Of a DNA stretch of 64,000 bases, positions 1 to 8,260 are shown piece by piece. Source of the DNA: RGZA01 sp964568585 (GTDB taxonomy: Bacteria > Pseudomonadota > Alphaproteobacteria > UBA9219 > RGZA01); assembly GCA_964568585.1 (NCBI GenBank), contig CAZMQI010000009.1, positions 1-64,000 of the forward strand, written 5' to 3'. Position numbers and translations under genes: made by a program. The notes under the pieces were generated by a model. It saw only the letters and a program-made list of their open reading frames with translations. It made no database searches and had not been told where the DNA came from. Positions within the stretch are counted from its first letter, which is position 1, and each line of letters starts with the position of its first letter.

Positions 1-579
1 GGTGGTACGGGTCAATTCGCACGCGTCATCATGGAATTTGAACCACTGGAACCAGGTACAGGTTTTGAATTTGAAACCAACCTTAAGGGTGGTGCCGTTC
101 CAAAAGAATACATCCCCGGCGTTGAAAAGGGTCTGGAATCGGCAAAGAACACCGGCGTTATCGCTGGCTTCCCATCCATCGATTTCAAGATCACCTTGGT
201 CGACGGCGCATACCATGACGTGGATTCGTCCGCGCTCGCATTCGAAATCGCTGCACGTGCAGCATTCCGTGAAGGTATGCAAAAAGCCGGCCCAGTATTG
301 CTGGAGCCAATCATGAAAGTTGAAGTAGTAACCCCAGAAGATTACATGGGCGATGTTATCGGCGATTTAAACAGCCGTCGTGGTCAGGTGCTTGGTATGG
401 ATCAACGCGGTAACGCCCGCGTAATCGAAGCATCCGTGCCGCTCGCAGCCATGTTCGGTTACGTTAACACGCTGCGTTCTATGTCGCAGGGTCGTGCAAG
501 TTATTCGATGGAGTTCCATCATTATGATCGGGTTCCGCAGAATGTCGCTGATGAGGTAAAGGCCAAATTGGCAAGTTAG
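1..579 (+). CDS. fusA: Elongation factor G, C-terminal part (gene starts before the window)
   Basis: The frame is open from base 1 and ends with TAG at 577-579, giving about 192 C-terminal residues of the GTPase that drives ribosomal translocation. It begins in domain IV (GGTGQFARVIMEFEP) and runs through domain V, with the typical EF-G stretches GPVLLEPIMKVEVVTPEDYMGDV and GYVNTLRSMSQGRASYSMEF. The G domain is outside the window. It is followed by tuf, the usual str-operon order, which makes the identification secure. The rpsL and rpsG genes expected upstream are not visible. Confidence 0.97.
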   Translation, partial: GGTGQFARVIMEFEPLEPGTGFEFETNLKGGAVPKEYIPGVEKGLESAKNTGVIAGFPSIDFKITLVDGAYHDVDSSALAFEIAARAAFREGMQKAGPVLLEPIMKVEVVTPEDYMGDVIGDLNSRRGQVLGMDQRGNARVIEASVPLAAMFGYVNTLRSMSQGRASYSMEFHHYDRVPQNVADEVKAKLAS

Positions 580-616
580 GATGCGGTTGCATCCGTATCC
601 CGGCGAAAGCCGGGAT
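579..616 (+). repeat. Two tandem hairpins between fusA and tuf
   Basis: The first hairpin pairs 579-584 with 589-594 around a GGTT loop and overlaps the last base of the fusA stop codon. The second pairs 597-604 (ATCCCGGC) perfectly with 609-616 (GCCGGGAT) around a GAAA tetraloop. No T-run follows, so a rho-independent terminator is unlikely. An RNA-stability or processing hairpin, or a small dispersed inverted repeat, fits better. Confidence 0.6.
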
Positions 617-671
617 CCAGTAAAGAAGTAAACAGGTTTAATTAAACGTCGTAAAATAAACGGAGAGAAAA

Positions 672-1859
672 ATGGCAAAAGAAAAATTTGATCGCAGTAA
701 GCCTCACTGCAACATTGGTACCATCGGTCACGTTGATCATGGTAAAACATCTTTGACGGCAGCGATTACCAAAATTCTCGCCAAGTCGGGCGGCGCGACA
801 TTCACCGCTTATGACCAAATCGATAAGGCGCCAGAAGAACGCGCTCGTGGTATTACCATTTCAACCGCACACGTTGAATACCAAACAGCAAACCGCCACT
901 ACGCACACGTCGATTGCCCAGGCCACGCCGATTATGTGAAGAACATGATCACCGGTGCTGCTCAGATGGATGGCGCGATTCTCGTTGTATCCGCTGCTGA
1001 CGGTCCAATGCCACAAACCCGCGAACACATCTTGCTTGCACGTCAAGTAGGTGTTCCTGCGATTGTAGTATTCATGAACAAAATGGATATGGCTGATAAG
1101 GATCTTGTGGAACTGGTTGAAATGGAAATCCGTGACTTGCTCAAGTCATACAAATTCCCAGGCGATGAAATCCCTATCATCAAGGGTTCAGCTCTTTGCG
1201 CGCTTGAAGACAAGCAACCAGAAATCGGCGAACAAGCAATCCTGAAGTTGATGGAAGCCGTTGACAGCTACATCCCACAACCAAAGCGTGAAGTTGATAA
1301 GCCATTCTTGATGCCGATTGAAGACGTGTTCTCCATCTCGGGTCGTGGTACGGTTGTTACCGGACGCGTTGAACGTGGTATTGTTAAAGTTGGCGAAGAA
1401 ATCGAAATCGTTGGTATTCGCCCAACCCAAAAAACTATCGTTACCGGCGTTGAAATGTTCCGCAAGCTGCTCGATCAAGGTGAAGCAGGCGACAACATCG
1501 GTGCATTGCTCCGTGGTACCAAGCGTGAAGAAGTCGAACGCGGCCAAGTATTGGCTAAGCCAGGCACCATTACGCCACACACCAAGTTCAAAGCAGAAAT
1601 CTACGTTCTGACCAAAGAAGAAGGTGGCCGTCATACGCCATTCTTCAACGACTACCGTCCACAGTTCTACTTCCGTACTACCGACGTTACTGGCGAAGTC
1701 ATTCTGCCAGCCGGTACGGAAATGGTAATGCCAGGCGACAACATCGCGATTGAAGTGAAGCTTATTGCTCCGATCGCTATGGATGAAGGCCTCCGCTTTG
1801 CTATTCGTGAAGGTGGCCGCACGGTAGGTGCAGGCGTTGTTGCTAAGATTATCGAGTAA
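672..1859 (+). CDS. tuf: Elongation factor Tu
   Basis: This 395-residue GTPase delivers aminoacyl-tRNA to the ribosomal A site. It has the full family length, with P-loop GHVDHGKT near residues 19-26, DCPGHADY for G3, and NKMDMAD for G4, followed by the beta-barrel domains 2 and 3 and a normal C-terminus ending VAKIIE. The ATG is preceded by GGAGAG about 6 bases upstream. It sits 92 bases after fusA with only hairpins between. A strong hairpin follows it, so fusA-tuf probably ends here rather than reading through fully into rpsJ. Confidence 0.98.
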   Translation: MAKEKFDRSKPHCNIGTIGHVDHGKTSLTAAITKILAKSGGATFTAYDQIDKAPEERARGITISTAHVEYQTANRHYAHVDCPGHADYVKNMITGAAQMDGAILVVSAADGPMPQTREHILLARQVGVPAIVVFMNKMDMADKDLVELVEMEIRDLLKSYKFPGDEIPIIKGSALCALEDKQPEIGEQAILKLMEAVDSYIPQPKREVDKPFLMPIEDVFSISGRGTVVTGRVERGIVKVGEEIEIVGIRPTQKTIVTGVEMFRKLLDQGEAGDNIGALLRGTKREEVERGQVLAKPGTITPHTKFKAEIYVLTKEEGGRHTPFFNDYRPQFYFRTTDVTGEVILPAGTEMVMPGDNIAIEVKLIAPIAMDEGLRFAIREGGRTVGAGVVAKIIE

Positions 1860-1865
1860 TCTTAG

Positions 1866-1927
1866 TTAAGGTTTGCGGGGGCCAGCGAAAGCTATCCCCC
1901 GCCAATACCTTAAGCTTTACCTTAAGT
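1866..1927 (+). terminator. Terminator-like hairpin after tuf
   Basis: A nested hairpin: 1866-1872 (TTAAGGT) pairs with 1907-1913 (ACCTTAA); inside it 1875-1881 (GCGGGGG) pairs with 1896-1902 (CCCCCGC); innermost is AGC-GAAA-GCT (1884-1893). T-rich sequence begins at 1923 and another T-run ends near 1944. Position after tuf and stem strength support termination or attenuation before the S10 operon. The T-run is about 10 bases away from the stem, so rho-independent action is not certain. Confidence 0.55.
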
Positions 1928-1956
1928 TTTTCGGGCGGTTTTTTAATAATACCGCT

Positions 1957-1984
1957 TTGGAAAGTAAAGGTTCTGGGTTATATA
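1957..1984 (+). promoter_or_regulatory. Candidate sigma-70 promoter of the S10 operon
   Basis: TTGGAA at 1957-1962, a 16-base spacer and TATATA at 1979-1984 resemble a housekeeping promoter. A second weaker pair (TTGAAA at 1995-2000, TTTATG at 2018-2023) lies just downstream. The 301-base stretch 1860-2160 otherwise holds only the tuf terminator-like hairpin and a leader of more than 130 bases. No L4-type autoregulatory leader structure was recognised by eye. Confidence 0.35.
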
Positions 1985-2160
1985 GGTGCGCTCTTTGAAA
2001 AAAAGTGGACCTAGCATTTTATGACAGAGGACTACCGGATTGTCCGGAAAGTCTGTCAAGTGAAAGTCTTTTTGGCTATTTGCTTTTTGGTTTTGTGTAA
2101 TGACTGCATGAATCGGAAGGCCGAAGACCAAGGAGCAGGAAAAAGAAGAAAGCGATTCTC

Positions 2161-2475
2161 ATGGAAGCGCAAGTTATCCGTATACGCCTTAAGGCATTTG
2201 ACCACCGTGTGCTTGACACATCGGTGAGTGAAATCGTCAACACGGCAAAAAGAACCGGTGCACGCGTACGCGGCCCTATTCCTTTGCCAACACGTTTTGA
2301 ACGTTTCACCGTGAACCGTGGCCCACACGTTGATAAAAAGTCACGTGAACAATTTGAAATCCGTACCCATAAACGCCTTCTCGATATTCTTGAAGCAACG
2401 CCGCAAACGATTGATGCGTTGATGAAGCTCGATTTGGCAGCTGGTGTGGATGTGGAGATTAAGCTTCAGGCTTAA
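2161..2475 (+). CDS. rpsJ: 30S ribosomal protein S10
   Basis: 104 residues, close to the usual 102-105. IRIRLKAFDHRVLD near the start and PLPTRFERFTVNRGPHVDKKSREQFEIRTHKR are the S10 core and its loop. It is the first gene of the S10 operon, binds 16S rRNA in the 30S head, and also acts as NusE in antitermination in characterised bacteria. The stop is followed 11 bases later by rplC. Confidence 0.97.
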   Translation: MEAQVIRIRLKAFDHRVLDTSVSEIVNTAKRTGARVRGPIPLPTRFERFTVNRGPHVDKKSREQFEIRTHKRLLDILEATPQTIDALMKLDLAAGVDVEIKLQA

Positions 2476-2486
2476 TGGAGAGAATT

Positions 2487-3245
2487 ATGAGAACAGGTAT
2501 TGTTGCAAAAAAACTGGGCATGACGAAGGTCTTTGATGAAAAAGGCCAACACATCGCTGTTACTGTATTGCTGATGAAGGGTAACCAAGTTGTTGCCGTT
2601 CGTTCAGAAGAAAAGAACGGTTATACCGCTGTGCAAATGGGCTTTGATGATGTCAAAGCAAGCCGTGCTACTAAAGCTTCGCGTGGCCACTTTGCAAAAG
2701 CAAACGTGTTGCCAAAGCGTAAGCTGGTTGAATTCCGTGTATCAAAAGATGCGCTTCTTGAAGTCGGCGCAGAAATCAGCGCAGAACATTTTGTGCCAGG
2801 TCAATTTGTTGATGTCACCGGCACCACCATTGGTAAGGGCTTCCAAGGTGTTATGAAGCGCTACAATTTCGGTGGTATGCCAGCATCGCACGGCGTATCC
2901 ATCACCCACCGTGCACATGGTTCAACGGGTAACCGTCAAGATCCGGGCCGCGTGTTCAAGAACAAGAAAATGGCCGGCCACATGGGTCAGGTTCGCGCAA
3001 CAATCCCAAATCTTTCTATCGTGCAAGTTGATGCAGCGGAAGGTTTGTTGTTTGTAAGCGGTTCGGTTCCAGGCAGCGAAGGTTCATTTGTTATGGTACG
3101 CGATGCTGTGAAGCGCGCATTGCCAAAAGCTGCACCAAAGCCAGCGGGCTTAACCGGTTCTGCAAAACCTGAAGCAAAAGCTGCACCAGCAGCCGAAGCA
3201 CAAGCCGAAGCTCCAGCCGCAGCCGCTGAAGAAAATAAGGAATAA
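2487..3245 (+). CDS. rplC: 50S ribosomal protein L3
   Basis: Assembly-initiating 23S rRNA-binding protein. I place the start at ATG 2487 because GGAG at 2477-2480 is 6 bases upstream; an in-frame ATG at 2475 would add four residues but overlaps the rpsJ stop. The protein is 252 residues, longer than the common 205-215, because of an Ala/Glu/Lys-rich tail of about 40 residues. The core is canonical, including the GGMPASHGVS and HRAHGSTGNRQDPGRVF stretches that contact the peptidyl transferase region. Confidence 0.97.
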   Translation: MRTGIVAKKLGMTKVFDEKGQHIAVTVLLMKGNQVVAVRSEEKNGYTAVQMGFDDVKASRATKASRGHFAKANVLPKRKLVEFRVSKDALLEVGAEISAEHFVPGQFVDVTGTTIGKGFQGVMKRYNFGGMPASHGVSITHRAHGSTGNRQDPGRVFKNKKMAGHMGQVRATIPNLSIVQVDAAEGLLFVSGSVPGSEGSFVMVRDAVKRALPKAAPKPAGLTGSAKPEAKAAPAAEAQAEAPAAAAEENKE

Positions 3246-3248
3246 GCC

Positions 3249-3872
3249 ATGAAGCTCTCAATTAAAAACCTACAAAACAAAGCCGTTGGCGAAATCGAAT
3301 TGAACCAAGACGTATTTGGTTGTGATGTTCGTCAGGATTTATTGGCACGCGCCATCCACTGGCAATTGTCAAAGCGCCGTTCGGGCAATCACAAGACCAA
3401 GACGATTGCTGAAATCAGCGGCACCACCAAGAAACCTTGGGCACAAAAGGGTACGGGCAGAGCACGCCAAGGTTCATTGCGTTCACCGCAATTCCGTAAG
3501 GGTGCCGTGATTTTTGGACCCGTCGTTCGTTCACACGAATACGATTTGCCAAAGAAGGTTCGTGCTCAGGCATTACGCACCGCGCTTTCCGCTAAACAAG
3601 CTGAAGGCAAGCTCATCATCATCGATACCGCTAAAGCGACTGGCATTAAAACCAAAGCTATGGCCACTGCATTGAAATCGCTCGGTGCAAACGATAGCGT
3701 GCTGATTATCGACGGTGCAAACATCGACAAGAATTTCGCGTTATCGGTACGCAACATCAAGCATGTTGATGTGCTGCCAGAACAAGGCGCGAATGTGTAT
3801 GACATCATCCGCCGCGATACCTTGGTGCTTACCAAGAATGCGGTTGAACAATTGACGGAGCGCCTCAAATGA
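3249..3872 (+). CDS. rplD: 50S ribosomal protein L4
   Basis: 207 residues, normal length. KPWAQKGTGRARQGSLRSPQFRKGAVIFGP is the loop that reaches the exit tunnel. In enterobacteria L4 also represses its own operon; nothing here shows whether that holds. The stop codon overlaps the rplW start (ATGA at 3869-3872), so the two are translationally coupled. Confidence 0.97.
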   Translation: MKLSIKNLQNKAVGEIELNQDVFGCDVRQDLLARAIHWQLSKRRSGNHKTKTIAEISGTTKKPWAQKGTGRARQGSLRSPQFRKGAVIFGPVVRSHEYDLPKKVRAQALRTALSAKQAEGKLIIIDTAKATGIKTKAMATALKSLGANDSVLIIDGANIDKNFALSVRNIKHVDVLPEQGANVYDIIRRDTLVLTKNAVEQLTERLK

Positions 3873-4201
3873 ACAAGAAGACCCCAAAAAGCGCTGAAGC
3901 CAAGAAAGCTCCTACAGCACAAGAATACAACACCATCATTCGCCCAATCATGAGCGAAAAGACGACAGCTGCATCGGCGCACAACCAGGTTGTGTTCCAG
4001 GTATGCACCAGCGCTTCCAAGCCACAAATTCGTGGTGCGGTTGAAAGTCTGTTTAAGGTGAAGGTTGTTGCGGTGAACACCCAAATCCGCAAAGGCAAAA
4101 CAAAGAATTTCAAAGGCCGTCCTGGTCTGCGTCCTGATATCAAGCTGGCTTATGTCACGCTTGCTGAAGGCCAGAGCATCGATGTTGCTACCGGTATCTA
4201 G
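3869..4201 (+). CDS. rplW: 50S ribosomal protein L23
   Basis: 110 residues with a Lys/Ala-rich N-terminal extension of about 18 residues before the core YNTIIRPIMSEKTT. The C-terminal half (VKVVAVNTQIRKGKTKNFKGRPGLRPDIKLAYVTL) is typical. L23 lies at the tunnel exit and docks trigger factor and SRP. It overlaps rplD by 4 bases and is followed after 10 bases by rplB. Confidence 0.96.
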   Translation: MNKKTPKSAEAKKAPTAQEYNTIIRPIMSEKTTAASAHNQVVFQVCTSASKPQIRGAVESLFKVKVVAVNTQIRKGKTKNFKGRPGLRPDIKLAYVTLAEGQSIDVATGI

Positions 4202-4211
4202 GAGCTAAGAC

Positions 4212-5048
4212 ATGGCATTAAAGACCTATAACCCTATTACACCATCTACGCGTCAATTGGTGCAGATTGACCGTTCCGAATTATGGAAGGGTGGACCTGT
4301 TAAGTCATTGGTCGAAGGTATTCGCAAGACTGGTGGCCGTAACAATAAAGGTCGCATTACCACGCGCCATATTGGTGGTGGTCACAAGAAGCTTTACCGC
4401 AAGGTGGACTTCAAGCGTCTTGACCATGATGTTCCAGCAACCGTTGAACGTTTGGAATACGATCCAGGTCGTACCGCATTCATCGCGCTCATCAAATACA
4501 CCGATGGCCGCGTATCCTACATCCTTGCTCCCCAACGTTTAAAGGTTGGTGACACTGTTATTTCTGGTGCACGCGTTGACGTGAAGCCAGGTAATGCTAT
4601 GCCACTTAAGAACATGCCAGTTGGCACAATTATCCATAACGTAGAAATGCGTGTTGGTAAGGGTGGTCAGATTGCACGTTCAGCTGGTGCGTATGCCCAG
4701 CTCGTTGGCCGCGATAACGGTAAGGCACAAATCAAAATCACCTCGGGTGAAGTTCGTCTCGTTCCAGAAGATTGCATGGCAACGGTTGGCGCAGTTTCAA
4801 ACCCAGATCATTTCAATATTTCACTTGGTAAAGCTGGCCGTAACCGTTGGAAGGGCACACGCCCAACCGTACGCGGTGTTGCCATGAACCCGATCGACCA
4901 TCCACACGGTGGTGGTGAAGGTCGTACTTCCGGTGGTCGTCATCCTGTGACGCCATGGGGTAAGGGCACCAAGGGTACCAAGACACGCAAGAACAAGCGC
5001 ACCTCACTGAACATTGTTCAGGGTCGCAAGAAACGTAATAAGGGATAA
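4212..5048 (+). CDS. rplB: 50S ribosomal protein L2
   Basis: 278 residues, the standard length. The conserved C-terminal block GVAMNPIDHPHGGGEGRTSGGRHPVTPWG, near the peptidyl transferase centre with its functional His, is complete, as is the N-terminal KTYNPITPSTR start. An SD (AGGAGC) precedes the ATG. Canonical gene in canonical position. Confidence 0.98.
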   Translation: MALKTYNPITPSTRQLVQIDRSELWKGGPVKSLVEGIRKTGGRNNKGRITTRHIGGGHKKLYRKVDFKRLDHDVPATVERLEYDPGRTAFIALIKYTDGRVSYILAPQRLKVGDTVISGARVDVKPGNAMPLKNMPVGTIIHNVEMRVGKGGQIARSAGAYAQLVGRDNGKAQIKITSGEVRLVPEDCMATVGAVSNPDHFNISLGKAGRNRWKGTRPTVRGVAMNPIDHPHGGGEGRTSGGRHPVTPWGKGTKGTKTRKNKRTSLNIVQGRKKRNKG

Positions 5049-5059
5049 TAGGAGCTAAA

Positions 5060-5341
5060 ATGGCACGTTCAGTTTGGAAAGGCCCGTTCGTTGATGGGTA
5101 CATGTTGAAGAAGGCGGACAAGGCCCGCGCTTCAGGCCGTCACGAGATCATCAAGACCTGGTCACGTCGTTCGACCATTTTGCCACAGTTCGTTGGCTTG
5201 ACCTTTGGTGTATATAACGGCCACAAGTTTTTGCCGGTTTCAGTAACCGAACACATGATTGGTCATAAGTTCGGTGAATTCGCTCCGACACGTATTTTCG
5301 TTGCTCATGGTGGCACCGAAAAGAAGACAGAAGAAAAGTAA
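5060..5341 (+). CDS. rpsS: 30S ribosomal protein S19
   Basis: 93 residues. ARSVWKGPFVDGYML and the C-terminal GHKFGEFAPTRIFVAHGG are family hallmarks. It binds the 30S head with S13. AGGAGC lies upstream of the ATG, and rplV follows after 11 bases. Confidence 0.97.
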   Translation: MARSVWKGPFVDGYMLKKADKARASGRHEIIKTWSRRSTILPQFVGLTFGVYNGHKFLPVSVTEHMIGHKFGEFAPTRIFVAHGGTEKKTEEK

Positions 5342-5352
5342 GAGGGTAACGA

Positions 5353-5790
5353 ATGAGTAAGTCAGCAAACCCAAGACCGGTAGCAGATAACGAAGCGATG
5401 GCGATTGCCCGCTCCGTTCGCTCTGGCGCACGTAAGCTCAACCTTGTCGCGCAAATGATCCGCGGCAAGAAAGCTTCGGCAGCGTTGACCATGCTTGCGT
5501 TCAACGAACGCCGCATTTCAAAGGAAGTTTACAAGGTTCTGCAATCCGCAATCGCGAATGCAGAAAACAACCATCAACTCGATGTGGATCGTCTGGTTGT
5601 TGTGGAAGCAACCGTGGGTCGCGCATTTGTACTAAAGCGTTTCCACGCACGTGGTCGTGGTAAGAGCGATGGCATTGAAAAGCCATACAGCAACCTTCGT
5701 ATCGTGGTTCGTGAAGTTGAAGAAGTAAAGAAAGTTAAGCCAATAAATAAAAAAGCAGCGAAGACCGCTGCTAAGCCAAAAGCTAAATAA
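5353..5790 (+). CDS. rplV: 50S ribosomal protein L22
   Basis: 145 residues, longer than the typical 110-127 because of a Lys/Ala-rich tail after VREVEEVKKVKP. The core (RSVRSGARKLNLVAQMIRGKKASAALTML; AENNHQLDVDRLVVVEATVGRAFVLKRFHARGRGKSDGIEKP) contains the beta-hairpin loop that lines the exit tunnel. Nine bases separate it from rpsC. Confidence 0.96.
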   Translation: MSKSANPRPVADNEAMAIARSVRSGARKLNLVAQMIRGKKASAALTMLAFNERRISKEVYKVLQSAIANAENNHQLDVDRLVVVEATVGRAFVLKRFHARGRGKSDGIEKPYSNLRIVVREVEEVKKVKPINKKAAKTAAKPKAK

Positions 5791-5799
5791 GGGGCGACA

Positions 5800-6480
5800 A
5801 TGGGTCAGAAAGTTAATCCAGTAGGTCTGCGTTTAGGCATCATCCGCACATGGGATAGCCGTTGGTATGCAGCTAAAGAATACGGCAGCCTTCTTCACGA
5901 AGATTTCAAGATTCGTGAATACCTGACCGAAAAACTGAAGCAAGCAGGTGTTGCACGGGTTGTGATCGAACGCCCAGCCAAGAAAGCTCGCGTGACCATT
6001 CACTCGGCTCGTCCTGGTGTGGTGATTGGTAAAAAAGGCGCGGACATCGAAAAGTTGAAAGCCGATATCGGCAAGATGACCGCTTCTGAAGTGAGCCTCA
6101 ACATCGTTGAAATCCGCAAACCAGAATTGGATTCAACGCTTGTTGCAGAAAACATCGCACAACAGTTGGAGCGCCGTGTGGCATTCCGCCGTGCAATGAA
6201 GCGTGCAGTGCAAACTGCAATGCGTCTTGGCGCACTTGGTATTCGTATCAATTGCGGTGGCCGTTTGGGCGGCGCTGAAATCGCACGTATGGAATGGTAC
6301 CGTGAAGGTCGCGTTCCATTGCACACACTTCGTGCTGACGTGGATTACGGTGTTGCAACCGCGCAAACTACTTATGGCGCATGCGGCGTAAAAGTTTGGA
6401 TTTTCAAGGGCGAAATTCTGGATCACGATCCAGGTGCTGTTGAACGTCGTCAATTAGAAGGATCTGCATCACGCACCTAA
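5800..6480 (+). CDS. rpsC: 30S ribosomal protein S3
   Basis: 226 residues: KH domain with RPGVVIGKKGADIEKL near residue 70, then the C-terminal S3 domain (ALGIRINCGGRLGGAEIARMEWYREGRVPLHTLRADVDYG). It forms part of the mRNA entry site. Start ATG follows GGGGCGACA. Normal length and order. Confidence 0.98.
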   Translation: MGQKVNPVGLRLGIIRTWDSRWYAAKEYGSLLHEDFKIREYLTEKLKQAGVARVVIERPAKKARVTIHSARPGVVIGKKGADIEKLKADIGKMTASEVSLNIVEIRKPELDSTLVAENIAQQLERRVAFRRAMKRAVQTAMRLGALGIRINCGGRLGGAEIARMEWYREGRVPLHTLRADVDYGVATAQTTYGACGVKVWIFKGEILDHDPGAVERRQLEGSASRT

Positions 6481-6518
6481 TCGGGTCGTAATCGGAAAAT
6501 AATTTAAGGGTTAAAGAG

Positions 6519-6932
6519 ATGTTGCAACCAAAGAAAACAAAGTACCGCAAAGGCCATAAGGGCCGTATTCACGGCGCAGCAAAAGCTGGTTACACACTGG
6601 CATTTGGTTCGTTCGGTCTAAAGGCGATGGAACCAGAACGTATCACCGCGCGTCAGATTGAAGCTGCCCGCCGTGCGATTGCGCGTCACATGAAACGTCA
6701 AGGCCGCGTATGGATCCGGATGTTCCCGGACGTCCCAGTATCACGCAAGCCTGCTGAAGTACGTATGGGTTCCGGTAAGGGTACCCCAGAATTTTGGGTA
6801 ATGCGTGTCCATGCTGGCCGCATCATGTTTGAAATCGATGGCGTCAGCCCGCAAATCGCACGTGAAGCATTTGAACTTGCATCGGCCAAATTGCCGATCA
6901 AGACCAAAATGGTCACGCGTATCGCGGCATAA
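6519..6932 (+). CDS. rplP: 50S ribosomal protein L16
   Basis: 137 residues, standard. MLQPKKTKYRKGHKGR at the N-terminus and GSGKGTPEFWVMRVHAGRIMFEIDGV are diagnostic; the loop contacts the A-site tRNA elbow. The 38-base spacer after rpsC contains only the leader and SD. Confidence 0.97.
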   Translation: MLQPKKTKYRKGHKGRIHGAAKAGYTLAFGSFGLKAMEPERITARQIEAARRAIARHMKRQGRVWIRMFPDVPVSRKPAEVRMGSGKGTPEFWVMRVHAGRIMFEIDGVSPQIAREAFELASAKLPIKTKMVTRIAA

Positions 6933-6948
6933 GGATTAGGAGTTAGAC

Positions 6949-7194
6949 ATGGGTTTAGTAAAAGCATCAGATATCCGCACCAAGTCAGACGACGAGTTGG
7001 AAGAACAACTCAGCGTTTTGCGTAAAGAACAATTCAACCTTCGCTTTCAAAAAAGCACAGGTCAATTGGCTAAGGCTGCGCGCACTGGTCACGTGAGAAA
7101 AGAAATCGCACAGGTTTTGACCATTCAAAACCAGCGTCGTGCAGGAGCTGTTGCAGGTAAAGCAGCGCCAAGCACAAAGAAAGCAAAAGGTTAA
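6949..7194 (+). CDS. rpmC: 50S ribosomal protein L29
   Basis: 81 residues, slightly longer than the usual 60-70 because of an Ala/Lys-rich tail. The two-helix core DELEEQLSVLRKEQFNLRFQKSTGQLAKAARTGHVRKEIAQVLTI is canonical. L29 neighbours L23 at the tunnel exit. Confidence 0.95.
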   Translation: MGLVKASDIRTKSDDELEEQLSVLRKEQFNLRFQKSTGQLAKAARTGHVRKEIAQVLTIQNQRRAGAVAGKAAPSTKKAKG

Positions 7195-7205
7195 GGAGTT
7201 AAATT

Positions 7206-7517
7206 ATGCCACGTCGTGTTTTACAAGGTGTCGTTGTTAGCGACAAAGCAGACAAGACCATCACCGTTCTCGTTGAACGTAAGGTTATGCACCCGATTTA
7301 CAAAAAGTTCGTGAAGAACTCGAAGAAATATCTGGCGCATGATGAAACCAAGCAAGCCAAGCTCGGCCAAACAGTAGACATCATTGAATGCCGCCCAATC
7401 TCCAAGCGTAAGAAGTGGATGTTGGTTGGTGGCGCTGAAATCGGTTCCGCTGCTCCAAAAGTTGCAGCGAAAGCTCCGGTAAAAGAAGCCAAGAAAAAAG
7501 TTGCGAAAGCAAAGTAG
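7206..7517 (+). CDS. rpsQ: 30S ribosomal protein S17
   Basis: 103 residues against about 75-90 in most bacteria; the last 30 form a Lys/Ala-rich tail after KRKKWMLVGGAE. The OB-fold core (RRVLQGVVVSDKADKTITVLVERKVMHPIYKKFVKNSKKYLAHDE) is normal. It is the last gene of the S10-type block, followed after 27 bases by rplN. Confidence 0.96.
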   Translation: MPRRVLQGVVVSDKADKTITVLVERKVMHPIYKKFVKNSKKYLAHDETKQAKLGQTVDIIECRPISKRKKWMLVGGAEIGSAAPKVAAKAPVKEAKKKVAKAK

Positions 7518-7544
7518 TTTTTTAGTTAAGTAAGGAAGACGGTC

Positions 7545-7913
7545 ATGATCCAACAAGAATCAACCCTCGAAGTTGCCGACAATAGCGGCGCAAAGAAGGT
7601 GATGTGCATTAAAGTGCTGGGCGGTTCCAAGCGCAAAGTAGCTTCCGTGGGCGACGTTATCGTTGTGTCCATCAAGGATGCCATTCCGCGTGGTAGAGTT
7701 AAAAAGGGCGACGTGCATAAAGCCGTTATCGTTCGCACCAAATATGATGTGAAGCGTGATGATGGCTCGACCATCCGTTTTGACCGCAATGCCGCAGTTC
7801 TGATTAACAAGGATCGTGAACCTATCGGTACCCGTATTTTTGGACCCGTCGTACGCGAACTTCGCGCGCTCGGTTTCATGAAGATTATTTCGCTCGCTGG
7901 CGAAGTTTTATAA
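7545..7913 (+). CDS. rplN: 50S ribosomal protein L14
   Basis: 122 residues, the invariant family length. MIQQESTLEVADNSGAKKVMCIKVLGGSKR and the C-terminal GTRIFGPVVRELR..FMKIISLAGEVL are typical. It contacts the 16S rRNA in bridge B8 and begins the spc block. Confidence 0.98.
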   Translation: MIQQESTLEVADNSGAKKVMCIKVLGGSKRKVASVGDVIVVSIKDAIPRGRVKKGDVHKAVIVRTKYDVKRDDGSTIRFDRNAAVLINKDREPIGTRIFGPVVRELRALGFMKIISLAGEVL

Positions 7914-7925
7914 GGAATTGAAATT

Positions 7926-8246
7926 ATGAAACAGAAGATTAAAAAGAACGACAAAGTTATCGTGCTTGCTGGCAAAGACAAAGGCAAGACAGGTGAAGTG
8001 TTGGCCGTGATGCCAAAGGAAAGCCGCGTATTGGTTTCGGGCATCAACATGATTACCCGTCACACCAAGCAAAGCGCACAAAGCACCGGCGGTTTAGTCC
8101 GCAAGGAAGCATCGATTCACGTTTCAAACGTTGCACATGTTGACCCTAAATCGGGCAAGGCAACACGCACCAGCGTGAAGCAATTGGGCAACGGCGAAAA
8201 AGCACTGGTTGCTAGAAAGTCTGGCGAAGAAATTCGCCGGGTATAA
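7926..8246 (+). CDS. rplX: 50S ribosomal protein L24
   Basis: 106 residues with the N-terminal KOW motif (IKKNDKVIVLAGKDKGKTGEVL) and the HTKQSAQSTGG loop. An early-assembly 23S-binding protein. Twelve bases after rplN, with AAGGAATTGAAATT before the ATG. Confidence 0.97.
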   Translation: MKQKIKKNDKVIVLAGKDKGKTGEVLAVMPKESRVLVSGINMITRHTKQSAQSTGGLVRKEASIHVSNVAHVDPKSGKATRTSVKQLGNGEKALVARKSGEEIRRV

Positions 8247-8260
8247 TTTAGGAGAGCGTT

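Noticed and set aside
2056..2328. Reverse-strand open frames over rpsJ and similar frames throughout the ribosomal block
   Set aside because: They lie opposite well-conserved genes, have no SD or family match and follow from codon bias.
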